DNA of 64,000 bases from Dermanyssus gallinae (taxonomy: Eukaryota > Arthropoda > Arachnida > Mesostigmata > Dermanyssidae): contig QVRM01005422.1 in the NCBI GenBank assembly GCA_003439945.1, positions 1-64,000 on the forward strand. The letters run 5' to 3'. The notes below the pieces were generated by a model, which was not told the DNA's origin, did not search any database, and worked only from the letters and a program-made list of their open reading frames with translations. The translations under genes were made by a program, and so were the position numbers. Below are positions 11,826 to 24,228 of the stretch, piece by piece; within the stretch, counting starts at the first letter, position 1, and each line of letters begins with the position of its first letter.

Positions 11826-13240
11826 CTAATATCTCAAAGGCAAAAGGCCGAAAATCCATAGGGTCTCCGATAAATGCATACCTTCGACACTTGATTTTCT
11901 CCGCCCGCGAAACAGCATAACTAGCCTGGGCAGCGGCGTGATTGGACATGAAGGTGTAACAGACAAGCCTGTTACGGTAGCGTCCCAGACAAGTGTCCTC
12001 TCACTCTCAAGGGCTGTGAGGTCCATTCCAGGTCAGGTCGGCGGAAGTCGTCTGTATACGAACCTGCAGGTTTGAGAACACAGAGGTAGCCAAAAGACAT
12101 TAGAGCAGGGCCAGGCCATTATTCAGAGCAGTGCCTCCCTCGTCCTACGGCCTAAGCTGCAGATGCACGATAAGCTATGGTGACCTAGTGGTAAGACGTT
12201 CGCGCCACAGCTGCACTCACGTTCCTTGACTAGTTTGGATCCTAAAGCGGAGACAACCTACGCAGATCCTGCCGACAAAGAGGCATGCTTTGTCCACCTC
12301 GTCTTCTGCTGATTTAACAAGACTGGCTAGCCGTATATCCGTCTGAGACCAAGACAGCGTCTGGAATGTCCAGGTGATTTACTTATGCTGTCAAAAAGCA
12401 GAATCTAAAAATGTATGCACTCAAGAGACCCAAACGACTTGAAGACCACTTCCAGCTAACCATATAACTGAGCATTTTTCTGTCATCAAGAAAAGGCACG
12501 CCTAGTAAGCTGAGGTTGGGCTCATTTATCCTGATACAAACTGGAAGAAGGTCGGATATCACTCTGCCCTGGAAGTCGGTTATTGATATTCCTGACACAA
12601 ACAGCTCGCACTTTTGTGGGTTGATGCATAACCCGCTCTTCGTTGCAAACTCCAGTATCTTTTAAATATTGCGAGCTACCTTTACGGGGTCACCAGCTAA
12701 CACGCCATCATGCAAGTACCTTATCTTAAACGGGAACTCAAGAAAGTTTATCAGCTCCTTGTTGTTAAGACAAAACAGTGGCTGACCTAATGGGTCGCTC
12801 CGCTGCAGGCCTGACTGTCAAGGCATAACGTGGTCCATCAACAGCACTTGAGTTGAATTTCTGTATGCTCGCATAATGTAATGGTATACGTCAGGCAAGA
12901 CAACAACCCTGAGAAAGTGGTCACGTCACACGCTGTTGAAAACATTTACAGATCTAGCTTAATCATGACTATGTTTTCTGACCTTGGTTGAAGATAGGCT
13001 CGTGCAGCATAGATCGCCACTTCTAGTAGCAAAGTCGAGCTGGCGTTCACCTATTGCTTTACTAATTTGCGACGTATTCCTCCAACAGGCCATCTTCACT
13101 GCTATCCTAAGGAGTGTAGATGAGCATGCGATATGGCGGGTGTTGCTATTCGTTGGCGGCTCCCCCAGAAGTGAACTTTCGATGAGTTTGTCAAGTGCAT
13201 CGGCCAAATCCTCCGCGGCTCTAACCATTGCTTGAGAAAG
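11826..13240 (-). pseudogene. LINE L-C remnant (heavily decayed)
   Basis: Minus-strand fragments match the two better copies of this family at 20780-22980 and 36240-38760. 13228-12959 has a frame with SSTLLRIAVKMACWR, aligning with the IWRLAAKIG block of the RT. 12598-12383 has NLSLLGVPFL, aligning with MNLELLGVPLF. 12026-11826 has RTLVWDATV, aligning with the C-terminal nuclease-like WDATVTDSL block. The fragments keep the family order but are separated by stops and frameshifts. No intact frame survives. Confidence 0.7.
12170..12262 (+). repeat. possible tRNA-like SINE remnant
   Basis: 'ctagtggtaagacgttcgcgcc' resembles a pol III A box and its tRNA-like surroundings, and 'agtttggatcc' about 45 bases further on is a weak B box. 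The rest is too divergent to define ends. Confidence 0.3.
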
Positions 13241-13399
13241 TAAATCTTGACGAAACTTTGGTCTGATAAATTCAAGGCCTTACCTTTTTGTCACTGAGCG
13301 GGTCCGCCGGTCTACAAGGTCGTTCGATATAAGCCGAGGGCTCTCGTTCTGCTCTTTCAAGCAGTCGTCGCTCCTCCCGCCTCTCGTCTTTCCTTTTAC

Positions 13400-14975
13400 A
13401 ATCATAGCAGTGTTTTGCGTAGGCCTTTCTATGCTCAAAGTAGTTCCGCCTGGCTTGCAGCTATGACGGTGCTCTTGCTCTTGCTTGACGCAAGAGTCCG
13501 AGCACTTTACCGCGGGCGAGGTAGCAGGCTCACGAGTACGACGGACGTGATCTCTTCTGCCAAAACCTTTTCCACTTCGCTGATTTTCTTATTGTTCTAT
13601 CCGGCAGGTCACAGGCGGTATTGATGTCAGGGCTTACCTCATGACCGCCTACCACACTGTCCAAAAGAGATAAATCATACCGTCTCATTGTAGACCAGTG
13701 CGGTCTGTTGTGTCGGTCTTGCCAAATATCGAGAAAATCGACAAGGGCCAGCCCTCGTTGGTGTTTTCGGACCGTCTCATTAATAACGCCGAAGCATTTA
13801 AATTCACGGATGACATGGTTGTGTAACCGGAGATCGACGAAGCCGCTTCTATTGTGACTTAAGTATAAGTAATCTTTACGCGCATCTGCACATCTTAGAC
13901 CAACATTTTCCATCAACTGAAGCAACGCTTCGTCTTTATTATGGTTGTCTCCACAACCGATTCTGGCATTGAAATCACCGCTGAGGATATTTGGCGTTGT
14001 CAGGTTCAACTCTGAAAGTCCAAAGCTTAGCCTTCGCAACCTACGCGGCATCAAATAGGAATACAGCGGCGTTCACTCTTTCGGCGGAGGGCACCACACA
14101 GTATTCATCTTTTTTGACGCATTGCATTGGTGGTAGGCGTTAATGTAGGTAGATATTATAGATAATTTACCCACAGGTCTTCCCCCACCTCCCGCAGGTA
14201 AGACAGCCAGCTGATAAAACACCCGCATATGCAGTTCGTTCTACTGAAATATCTCCGTGAGGGGTGCAATGTCAACTAACTTAAGCATGTTATCACGTAC
14301 AAGATCCATTACTGCATTTACAATTTCGCAGAAGTACGCTTGCAGGTTTAGAACTAGTCAGTTGCGTACGGAACTTGAAACGCCAGGGCGTAATACAATT
14401 CTCCTTAACAAATATCTCGTAATAAACGTCCCCAACCCAGCAACGGAACAGGCGTCCCTTCGGCCAAAATGTATTTCTGCAACAGTTTGCGTAATCTTCG
14501 TCACGCAGGACGACACAGAACACAGGAACGCCACCCTGTGTATGTAGCTTCCAAACCCCTTTTTAGTTATGCCCTTGCCAGTTAGCCACGCTTGCAGACC
14601 GACCGCCGACGTCTTCTGGTCCAATCGTGCCACTCTCAAGGCACAGATTTTTCCATATCTGGCATAGACTTCGAATCCACCTATGCCATCTGATGCGCTG
14701 CCCCTCTGCATTCGATGCTTTGTTTTCTTGTCTCGTCGTTTCCGAACTACAACAAAGCCATCGTCGTCTGCTTTCCCCTCCTGTTGTGGGTCACCTCTCT
14801 CTCTTATCGGTGTTGTTGTTACCGTAACTGGCGGCGTTTCTGTACCACCACCAGGTGGTTGCATCTCAACAACAGCGCCATTTAGGTAAGTTAAAAAAAA
14901 ACAGAATATAAATGCGTTACGCACGAAGTGAAACCACCTTTGTATGTGGGCCGAACAGTGTCGGACTAACTGCAA
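13400..14975 (-). pseudogene. LINE (probably L-A): ORF1-like segment and APE endonuclease
   Basis: 14975-14358 is a 205-codon frame beginning in a Pro/Thr-rich and Lys/Arg-rich region (GFVVVRKRRDKKTK), which I cannot assign beyond a LINE ORF1-like protein. It leads into an AP-endonuclease domain: the MDLV.DNMLKLVDIA block near 14300 matches the endonuclease start in the L-A copy at 39950-40055. The frame 14054-13530 shows the catalytic-loop motif SGDFNARIGCG, followed by the FVDLRLHNHVI and STMRRYDLSLL region. The RT is absent, and the two parts are separated by frameshifts. Inactive. Confidence 0.65.
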
Positions 14976-15059
14976 TACTAGTGGCTTTACCGACTAAAAC
15001 TCCAGGTTTTTGATGTTCTGAAACCGCAGCCTCTCTTAAAATTCACTCCAGAACTCCAA

Positions 15060-18000
15060 GATCTGCGGTTTATAGTACTATGGGTAGGTAGGAGTGGTGG
15101 GAGCCTACCTGAGCAATGCGCCGAGGTCACCCGCGGGGAAGGTTCCCTTTTGATTAGGACCATTCCGTTCTGCGTCTCTGTGTTCTCTATCGCCGTCATT
15201 ATCGAGGACTTATTTTGCTCTTTAAGCCCTAACTTTCCAGCCGCTAGTGGTTTCGCAGATGAACTGAATAAAATCCTTCATGCTTGTTCTCGTCATGCTT
15301 GCGAAGGATTTCTCAACGTCGGGTCGCCGTTTTGCTGCCAACGGTACGCCACTTTGTTCAAACCAAGTACTCTTGCTTGCTATAGAACAGGACAAACGAG
15401 CATCGCTTGGAACGCGTCGTCTCGTGTGTCTTGTGTGCAGTGGATGCAGCTCCCCGATTAGACAACTACGTTGAAATCGTCCAGGTAGGCCTGGAAATCT
15501 TCATGTCCAGTTATGACTTTGGTCATGGAGAAGTCCATGTTGGCTCCTGGACAATCCAACCACGCCCGGGATTTTTGACGCCCGGGATTCGATTTCGGAT
15601 CTTGGCTCCGGGCTCTCCCTTCCGCAATTCTGTCCCTTTTTGTTGCCACTCGGAAAGCATAGCTTTGCGCTCCGCCTCTTTTGAGCGCTGTGGTCCCACA
15701 ATCTGCGCCGTTCCTTAACTACGAAATTACACGGAAGAGTGCCGGCCAGGGCTAGGGCAGCAGCCGTATCTGCCGCACGGTATGCCTGGATGATCCTTAG
15801 TGCCGTCATTCGCTGGGTTTTTCTTAGCAGGTTTTTAGTTCTTGCTACGGCTGTTGCCGAGTTGAACCAGACTGAACACCCGAAGAAGGCTATCGATCCG
15901 GCCACTGACAGCACCAGTTTCCTCCGATCCGCTCACTTGGATCCGTGGATGTTCAATAAGATCTTCGCAATGTCGTTTCCTGCTTTCATTGCCTTTGTCG
16001 TGGCAATCTATACGTGTTTATTTCCTCTGAGTCCAGTCCTAGATAGGCAGACGCCCAGGTACCAAACATGCTCGACTATCTTGATGCTTTTATCTGCCAA
16101 CATAAGGTTCACAAGGTCGACTGCGACACGGTCGGTGAGCAAGACCGCCTCGTTTTTCTTGGCCAATGCGAGTTGTACGCTTTTCATCCATTCGATAATC
16201 GCCTGCAGGGTCTTGTTGGCATTCAGTTAAAGTTAGACACTTCATTTGGCTTTGACGACTACTTCCAGATAGTCAGCGTACGCTAATGTTTCCACCCCTC
16301 TTGGCAGGTCTTGGATACGCAGCACGTCGTCATAAAAACTGTTCCATAGTAGTGGTTCCAGAATGGAACCCTGTGGTACACCGGCCGTCATGTCAATTGC
16401 TGTCTCGGCGATCAGAATTTTGCGCTCTTGCAGGTTGTCTGAAATCACGCTTACCAAGTATGGGGTGCTTGCTTCCTCCTAAGGGTCTCTAGAATAACCT
16501 CCATGGAAGACTGTTGAACGTGTTTCTCACATCCAGGAAGATCGCAGCCATTATCTAGCGCATTCTTCGTGTGGAACCGATCTATTTTTTGGATTCCATA
16601 TTGGGTCGCTCAAAATAGCCCGAACTCTTCAACAAAAGATCTAAGCCGTTCCTCGATGATCCTCTCAAAGCCTTTGGCAATACGTATTGGCCTGAAGTAC
16701 TTCCTGCATCAAAACCGGACACACATCGTCCTCTGTCGGATCGTATCTGTCTGGAATCTGGACGTCTTTCCTCGAGAAGTCTTCATGGTAGGGGAAAAGC
16801 CTCTTTAGGGCGCTCTTTCGTTCTTGTTCCGGCATATCCAGCTTTAGTGTCTTCTTCATTTGGCGCCACACCACCTTACACGGCCGGCCTCAGGGCTTGT
16901 CGTCGATCTTCGCCAGAGGTCTTCTTCCAACATTGTCTTTTACTGTCAGCTATTTCTCGTTTTAGTTTCGCCGCACACTGCCTGTATGCAATGATAATAT
17001 CGCCCGTGGGTCTCCCATTCGCTATCTCATGTTTTAGGCGTTTTCAAGCCTACATGAATTCCTTTCGGCGACTCTTGATTTTGTCATTTCACCTATATTT
17101 TGACTGGACGGGTCGTTTTCTCATAAGGCGGATCGGCATGTTAGAGACCAACGCACAGGCGTTAAGCAGTGTATGATAGAGTCACTCTGGCGTCGTCGGT
17201 GTGCCAACCGAAGGCTGCTCCCGCTATATCCTCACTGTATATCGTCAGATCGACGTGCGATTCCTGTGTAGTGTCTTGCCCTATTCGCTGGAACGTTGGT
17301 TCTACCGTCATTCATGACCACCAGATTGTTGGCTGTCACCCAGTCGAGCAGCAGCTCCCCCCTGTGATCTCTTCATGCTGACCCCCATACCTCGGAGGCA
17401 ATGGTTTAGCTCATATAGCAGGAATATATTCTGCCGACCCCCAGCGACTTTGGCTCAAACGCAGCCGTTACCTTCTCCTTGTCTTTCTATGGTAATGGAG
17501 CGATCTGCAGTGATGTAGGCGTTGGCTTTATTGTCGACTACCCAGTCTGGTTTGCTCTGAGCTAGTCGTATATTCGCTCGTTGCTCAATGTCAATCTTGC
17601 CTTGTAACTGCTCGCGATCTTCTTCATCATAGCATGCAATGGTTGACTGCGGTTGCAGTTGACCTGGATGAGTTTCAGGCTATTTATTCTGAGGCCTAAG
17701 CCAACCGGCTCGCTTGACTTATACTGTGTCCTTACCGTTTGCTTGAGGATTGTGAAGCCGTCGTCATCGATGATAGTCCTTTTTCCTCCCTTTACGGCCT
17801 AGATGGGTTTTCTCGCTGTTGCTGCCGTGCGACACTGCTCGGAGGGGCAGTTTTTGCTGACAACGCAACAGTCGCTGGCTTCCTTATTGCTTGTGTCTAC
17901 CTATCTCTTTAAACTTCAGGCAGGTTATAGAGTTAGCTACGTGCCCTTCATTCTTGCACTCTGGTGCGAACGTGCAGTTATGATGTAGTCGACCTCCCCG

Positions 18001-18560
18001 CATTTGTGGTACCTCCGGCCGTCTATTTTTGCTCCTTTGCATACCCTAGCTAAGTGGCCGAATTTCTGGCAGTTAAACACGTTGGTAGTTTCACCCATTC
18101 TTCAGGCTTGCATACCATCGTGCCCAATGTCACCTCCTTATATCAATAAGACGCTTGGCCAATACGCGTGGGAGCGTAACGAGTCGTTTCCTGACGTTAT
18201 TATTTCCCATCCACATCTTCTCTTCTACGTCGAGTGCGTCCTCCAGGGTGAGATTGAGCACTGCGCTAAGCTCATTGCGTAGTTTAGGGCCTAGGAAGGG
18301 GTCCACGTTCTGTAGGACCATTATCATGGTTGCCTCTGCGACCTCGCGGACAGTAGCTTCCTTCCCTGCCATTCAGATGTTCCCTCCAGTGATGCTAGTT
18401 CCGTATACATCGATGAGCGCATCAGAGCCACCATTATTTGATGGTCTGACTTTACCCAGCTTGACCCCGGTCTGTCCAGGTCTCACGTGGTCACTGATTG
18501 CCTGAAGAACTCGCTAAACGTTTGGCCATCCTTTGTCTTCGCCCTGAGGGTGTTGCTTTG
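15060..18560 (-). mobile_element. R1-clade LINE, near full length but decayed
   Basis: The order on the minus strand is that of an R1-type element. An ORF1/gag-like frame lies at 18372-18130. CCHC-like knuckles follow near 18090-17960 (CQKFGHLARVC), and the ORF2 endonuclease starts near 17690 (LKLIQVNCNRSQPLH). The RT at 16457-16242 has GVPQGSILEPLLWN and an active site YADY instead of YADD. The terminal region at 15914-15458 has the KTQRMTALRIIQAYR block typical of R1 C-termini. Frameshifts and stops are frequent. No insertion target duplication was identified. Related copies lie at 28423-31920, 48960-51230 and 51500-52150. Confidence 0.75.
18130..18372 (-). pseudogene. R1-type ORF1 (gag-like) fragment
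   Basis: An 80-codon frame at the 5' side of the R1-like element. It contains VREVAEATMIMVLQNVDPFL and MWMGNNNVRKRLV, in the position of the gag-like domain ahead of the zinc knuckles. It would bind RNA in a ribonucleoprotein particle; that role is family knowledge. No start codon can be fixed because the upstream part is decayed. Confidence 0.5.
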
Positions 18561-18609
18561 CATGGTGGATTATGTCCCCCTCCCCTCTCGTGCCAGCCGT
18601 ACTACCTTT

Positions 18610-18990
18610 TTATTCCGCATAGTCCGCGTTCCGCCGCATTTTTTCCATGCGAATTTTGTCGTTTAGCGTAGAGTTCAAATCCCCTGTAATCAAAAGTTTG
18701 CGGCAAACTGTTCCTGCGGCCTCAATAATGACAACCCGCTCTTGCAGTTTCGTGTGTGCTAACCACAATTTCACAAAGTTCCACTGTAGTCCACTCAATC
18801 GATTACTCAACGTGTCTTGGCATGGTTCCTGGGTGTTACAGGCTCCGCACGCAACTGAATGTGCATCCTCGGGGGGCACGGGGTTTAGACAACCCCCCGT
18901 ATAACACTTTGAGCAGCAGCCCTGGCTGCTCACCATTAGATGTTCACCCGTCTTTAACAGAAGCGAATGCTTCGAAAATCGGAACATAAC
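18610..18990 (-). pseudogene. short APE-endonuclease-like LINE remnant
   Basis: The minus-strand frame includes KLLITGDLNSTLNDK, resembling the GDxN catalytic loop of LINE AP-endonucleases. No further motifs are preserved. It may belong to a separate older insertion, because it lies 5' of the R1 ORF1. Confidence 0.35.
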
Positions 18991-20779
18991 GACTGCTAGC
19001 AAATTCAGAAATTGCAAAAGACATTCCAGCACAATCCTTCTCACTGTTTTAGTCATTATAAGTTTGTGAGATGTCATATGTGTAAGTTGTAGACGTGTGG
19101 TTTCTGATGCAAGCTGCCTGTGGGCTTTCGATCCTGGGTGCATCGAATTAATGTGGTTAGTAAGCCCCTTAAAGTAAACGTCTTTCGACAGATTGGGCGC
19201 TTAGATTAAATAGTTAGCTGTAGAAGTCGAGGAAACTGCGGGAAATTGCTGTGAGAAATTATTATCTGATATTATGAGTAGTTTCTGAGTTATTTTTGCC
19301 AGTGGTAGCAGAGTTAACGGGGGCTGGAGAACTTCTGTCACAATCTTAATAGCTTCTGCCAAATCAGGGCAAAGAGCCCTCAATGCATTGCCTTCGACCC
19401 AGCCTGAATTTCCAAGAGTAGCTTTAGCCGTAAGAGTAGACTTTGGGCCCGACTTGGGAGCAAGCACTCGGTAATTTCAAACGCGTAAAAAGCAATAATT
19501 TTCCACATACCGACTTATCTTTCTAGACGCTTTGCGTGAAAGAAACACAGGTTCTAGAATAATTAATTGAGGCTTTCGGTCGCTGTTGACGAGGTACCTC
19601 TGACAATGACGCCCAGCTTGGGCCTGGCATTGCGGCTTCTGTGGCTACAGCAGCCTGAAGAAGTATTTTCAGTATCTTCAACTCGTATTTAATAATGGCT
19701 GTTTGGTTTTACATAAAGCTGGGTGATTAGCGGCTATTCTTGTCTCGTTCGCTAGTGTATAAATGACAAACTTCAATCTTTCATCACGGCTACGCCGTGG
19801 ATGCGTGCGCGGAGTTTTAAAATTGATGTACAAGTTCCGTCACCGGTGTTTCGCCTATTATTGATACTGCGAGTATTTGCGTGTGGTGACTTTGTAGATT
19901 GAATACTACCGCCAGTCAGGCTAAACGAGGAAATCCCGACGTCACTAACTGGTGCACTTTTAAGCTTGCTTTGCACTTCACTCAAAGTCTCTCAGCTTGC
20001 ATTGTCAGTGTTGCAAGTTGTCACACAAATGTCAACACAGAGGTTATAGAGCTTTTCATGCTTGTGTGGTTCTCAAGGCAGGCACACAAAGCTTGTTCGG
20101 GCTTCAAGCACCCTACATAACGCTGCAGCCAAAAAGACTTCATGGATGTCCGGATGTTAGATTTTTTCTTTCTTCACTTTTGGATCCAAGGGCGACGCTT
20201 AGCTGTGGTGATTAACGACAGAAGTGCAAACGCGCATACTCTCTAATTTGTTGACGTTACTTAGACTGTGAAGAACCCACTTTTAAATTTTAGAAGTAAT
20301 TTTAGGTTTACCTAGCGTCTTGACAATTATTGCTTGATTAACTATAACTTCTTCTGCGACTACTCAAGTAGTAACCGTTAGATTTTGTTGTACCTTCAAG
20401 CACAGAACGACTTCTTCCAACGGAAAAAGTTGACTGAATTCATTATCCAGGCTTAAATCTTCACCTCAGAACTCGATAAACTATTTTTGGTATTCCGTTC
20501 ATTGATTGAGTCATCCCCGAAGATGATGGGGATGTTTTGACCACCTATGGCAGTCCAAAATGGTAAACACTCCGAATTTGATTTCATCATTCACCAGTTC
20601 TCTACCTTCTAAAAAGGCAACTAGGCGTTCAACGTCAAAGGCAATACGTCCGTAATTGCAGTAATGGCTGTTTTATTACAAACGCAACTTTTTTTCTCAT
20701 GAAGATGTTTCCTAGATGGCGCTACAGTCTTCCAAATCAAGTTATATAAATACATCACTTGATATCCTGTGCTGCCAGA
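18991..20779. other. unassigned intronic DNA
   Basis: No gene is recognised. A minus-strand frame at 19467-19201 (88 codons, Leu/Ala-rich, with 'GNALRALCPDLAEAIKIV') has a protein-like composition but no domain I can name, and no start or splice evidence. Confidence 0.4.
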
Positions 20780-22980
20780 TTGGTGAGCTCCTAGGATATG
20801 CTAGCGCCAGTCAACGAAAATACGGAAGCTCTTCGGCCCAAACATACAGATGCGCCTCTGGATCTCTTCATGCCCACACCCCCGGCGGTCACACTGCCTT
20901 TTTCAACCTCACGTGAAGAGATACTGAATGCTATGAAGACCTTTAGCAGAAGTTCAGCTGCCGGCCTTGACTTAATGAGACCCCGTTTGTTGCAAGACTT
21001 GTTGTTTGGTGCACTAAGCAGCACGGCCAGTCGACTTGCTAACGCCATTGTCAAAGTGGTTCATGTGGGGCCAGGTGGGGTTCGCCCCATCTTGTTTTTT
21101 ACCATTTATCTTAAGGGCGAGGATGTTTGCATTAAAAGAAGATAGCTCATTACGTCCGATCGCCTGTCCCTCAGTCGTTCGCCGATTGGTGGCCAGAATC
21201 AGCTGTTACGATTTTAGGGTTAAAATTTCAGCAACTCTTGGTCAACACCAACTAGGCTACGCTACCGCTGAGGGCACATAGGTAGCAGTACACTGTGCCC
21301 GTACATTTTTGCAATCGCGCAAAGTGCCGACGGTGATGTTTAAACTACATTTTCGAAACGATTTTACCAGCGTGCTAAAAGCCGTTAAATCGTGGGCATC
21401 TTTACTGTCTTATCAGACGGAGCTGGCCTATGATTCAGAATCATAGCATGGTATCATGCCCCATAACGCTATGCTATCACAGACAGAACTTCAGCAGAGC
21501 AAAGTTCCTGAATTATACATTTGACCAATTCCTTGATATATAAACAAAAAAGTGGAAGACCCTTCTTTGGTTCTTCCACTTTTTTGTTTATGTGTCAAGG
21601 AATTGGTCGATTCACTGCAGTGCCACCTGATACTTGCCTGGTACTTGGATGACGGGGTTCTGGGCGGATACCTCTCAACCGTACTTAACGACATCCGGAA
21701 GGTCATGTACTTTGACGTGATTAGTGGCATGGCCCTATACCCAGATAAATGTGAAGTATATGTTACAAACCGCAACGATTTTGAACTTTTGGATTTAACT
21801 TTCTAGTTTACCTCCGGGCTGTCGCGTAGTGGACGGTTGATCTTGAGCTGCTAGGCGTACCCTTATTGCCGGCCGGCATTGCAAATGCATTAGCCAGTCT
21901 AAAAGAGAAATTTGACTTCGCCACAGACAGACTATTCCAGTAGGGAGCTTGCTGCGGCCTACTCCTTCTTAGATCTTGCTTTTTAGCCAAGTAGTTAACA
22001 CGCCTGCTCAAAGGATGACATTTTTTCGTTTTGCCTGAGCTTTTACAGCCGTGAAATGCACTTAGTTTAAGTGTCCTAGTCCCGGTCTCTTTAGGAGGCT
22101 TAGGTGTGCCGGACGCGGTCGTGACGGCAGGACCAGCAATCGTGTCGCCATTTACCCAGGCCGCGGACAGAGTTGAAGCATTATTGGATAGTGATAGCTA
22201 GAACGCTTATAACATTAAGCTTCAAAGGCTGACGGATTGTCGTCTTTAATTGATTCTCCTCCCGATGATAAGGCTAATCAGGCAGTTGGATAGCTCTCCT
22301 ACATGAAAAGGGACTAGCAGGTCTTAACACTAGAGTACCCTCCATTGCAAATAGAACCAGGCTTCGAGTTATTAGCAGTCAAGGGACTGGAGCTTGGTCA
22401 CACGCCCTACCCTCTCCGAAAATGAAGGCTCTTTTGGATGACGAGACAAGGCGCATACGCACAGGACTGCAGCTTGTTGTTGACCCAGTCGTGCCCCGGC
22501 GATGTTGTAGACGCCCTGGCTCATCATGACCTGCCATGCCCCTTGAGTGCAGGCCGACGAGTACGTTACTCCGCCTTAAATGACACCTCTAGACGCGCGC
22601 TGAGACTTTTCGTATGTATTGGAACCCCCAGGTATATCCAGGGATGATAATTCAGAAAGACCAGACGGTCTGACTCTGACACCTTTTGAACGCGGCCGCA
22701 TGCTTGTCTGGGACACAACTGTAATCGATTCATTAGCCCTTCCGATGGTCGGTGCAGGACCGAGCAAGTCATGCCTCCAGGTTAGAACAAATGCAGAAAA
22801 TATTGTAGCGTTGATTATCGGCACGAATTTTTCGTTGTCCGTTGGCGTTCTAGACTATGGGAGCTGCAGAACCCCCCCCCCTACATTCAGGCTATCAGAG
22901 GCTGTCGCTCGGCCTTCAGCGAGGAAACGGAGCGTTTGTTCAAAACACATTGTTGAACTGGACTAACCTCTGAGTTAAAA
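20780..22980 (+). pseudogene. LINE L-C copy with RT and C-terminal CCHC plus PD..D nuclease-like module
   Basis: This is the only sense-oriented LINE within the protease introns. The frame at 20798 starts with EILNAMKTFSRSSAAGLDLMR (the RT entry block). After a frameshift near 21090 comes RARMFALKEDSSLRPIACPS, then LGQHQLGYAT. The segment 21630-21806 gives LDDGVLGGYLSTVL and ALYPDKCEVYV. Near 22440-22600 a zinc-knuckle-like C...GDVVD...HHDLPC...R is followed by a PDGLTLTPFERGRMLVWDTT block at about 22660-22720. The last block has the PD-x(n)-D spacing of restriction-like endonucleases used by R2-type LINEs; this assignment is inference. Several frameshifts make it inactive. Confidence 0.7.
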
Positions 22981-23404
22981 AAACCCGTGATCACACGTTT
23001 GCGCAGGTACAATCGTCCACCCCAAAGTTTTGAAGTAGCAAACGTATAGAACGCTTAACCATGTCAACCAGGGGTGCTGGTTGAAATGCATGCTGCCTTG
23101 GCTTAATAGGCGTAATGAAGAGGGTACTTCTACATGAAGCAAAACCTCCCTGCCAATATTCTGAAATATAGATTATGTATGTAGAACATAGAACCGCTGG
23201 TCTGTTTATTCGGACCGGCGGCGCTTTCGTCGTACAGTGCCATAACGCTGCCGCGGCAAGAGTGTAATTATCTTTTTTTTTGTTAACTGACGAATCTATT
23301 CTACTAGAAGCTTCGATATTGCTAGTTTTTTTTTAATGGGGAGGGGGGGGTTGGATGGTAATACACCATCTCTTTTTATTGAGACATCTGTGCTCCCTGT
23401 TATT
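22981..23404 (+). other. probable 3' UTR of the L-C LINE, then unassigned DNA
   Basis: 23090-23170 shares the 'tgctgccttggcttaatag' block and following context with 3974-4110. I see nothing further up to the SINE. Confidence 0.35.
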
Positions 23405-23543
23405 TTTTCAATCATGGTCGATTTTTTAGTCCACTCCGGCATTCACCTTGTTTAAATTGGGAACCATGAAAACCAATTTAGGAGTCGTCGGTCTGGGTCT
23501 CGAACCCAGGCCTTCTTGACCTTTAGTATTCACTAGCCCATGG
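23405..23543 (-). repeat. tRNA-derived SINE, copy 1
   Basis: On the minus strand the B box GGGTTCGAGACCCAG is present, and a weak A box ('gggctagtgaatac') lies at the right edge. The body ('aaattggtttt.atggtt' to 'aaggtgaatgccggagtgg') is shared with the copy at 47230-47390. Its right end touches the start of the SPT2-like pseudogene. Confidence 0.7.
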
Positions 23544-24228
23544 TAAGCCGAGGCGAAGGCAGGGTTGTGCCATCTTTAGCCGTTGGCAGTACTGCTGCAG
23601 CTTTTGCTTCTGCGCAATTGGCACCGCTTTCCGAGCGAGATCGCCTTCGGGCAGAAACCGCACGAAAGCTGGTCCAACTGCAGAAGGAACGTCAAGCCGC
23701 CGAAGAGGAGGAATGCCCAAAAAAGCTCGAAGCTCGCAAAGCGCGACAGATCGAGTTGCAATAGCTGAAGAAGAAACTCCGCCAGCTTCAGAGCTGTGGG
23801 CCAATTGACTCTGAGGCAGATGAGGAAGATGACGACTATGACGAGGACTTGGACGAATACGAAGATAACTTTATTGACGACGGTCAAATCGAAGACCCCT
23901 ATGCAAATAGCTATTCGAAAGATATCGCCAAGATCTTCAAGTACAATAAGCGAAAGTATATTGGCCAGGACTGTGACGACATTCAGAAGAGCTCGTTCAG
24001 TCGCTGCATGGCCGAAGAGGCTCAATCAGCTCGTCTGGGCCGCCAAGAGGATCTCGAGGATATGCGCCGCAAGGCAGAGGAAGAGGCACGCCGTAAGAAC
24101 AGCAAAGTTTAGAAACTTGAGGAGCTTTCGAAAAAGCTTAAAAACAAGAAGAAGCTGTGCCCGGTTTAGGTATGCATCGAGCACGACCGTTCTTTCCCGT
24201 TCCGCTGCGCGAGAACGATGGCCATTCT
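23540..24228 (+). pseudogene. SPT2-like chromatin protein retropseudogene, 5' portion
   Basis: A single uninterrupted frame, without introns, runs about 620 bp through three in-frame stops (TAG at 23762, 24110 and 24166). It encodes a charged coiled-coil region (LRAETARKLVQLQKERQ), an acidic patch (DEEDDDYDEDLDEYEDNFID), then IAKIFKYNKRKY, SSFSRCMAEEAQSARLG and QEDLEDMRRKAEEEA. That order (acidic patch, I..IF.YDK.KY, S.F...EE..SARLG.QEDLEDM) is the C-terminal SPT2 domain of SPT2/SPTY2D1, a histone-binding transcription elongation factor. Intronless structure, in-frame stops and a truncated N-terminus point to a processed copy. The BEL element inserted just after the coding end, and the rest of the 3' UTR appears to resume at 32141. 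Confidence 0.75.

Noticed and set aside
14257..15474. Plus-strand frames around 14257-15474
   Set aside because: They are antisense to the LINE ORF1/endonuclease and to the R1 C-terminus and show no domain of their own.
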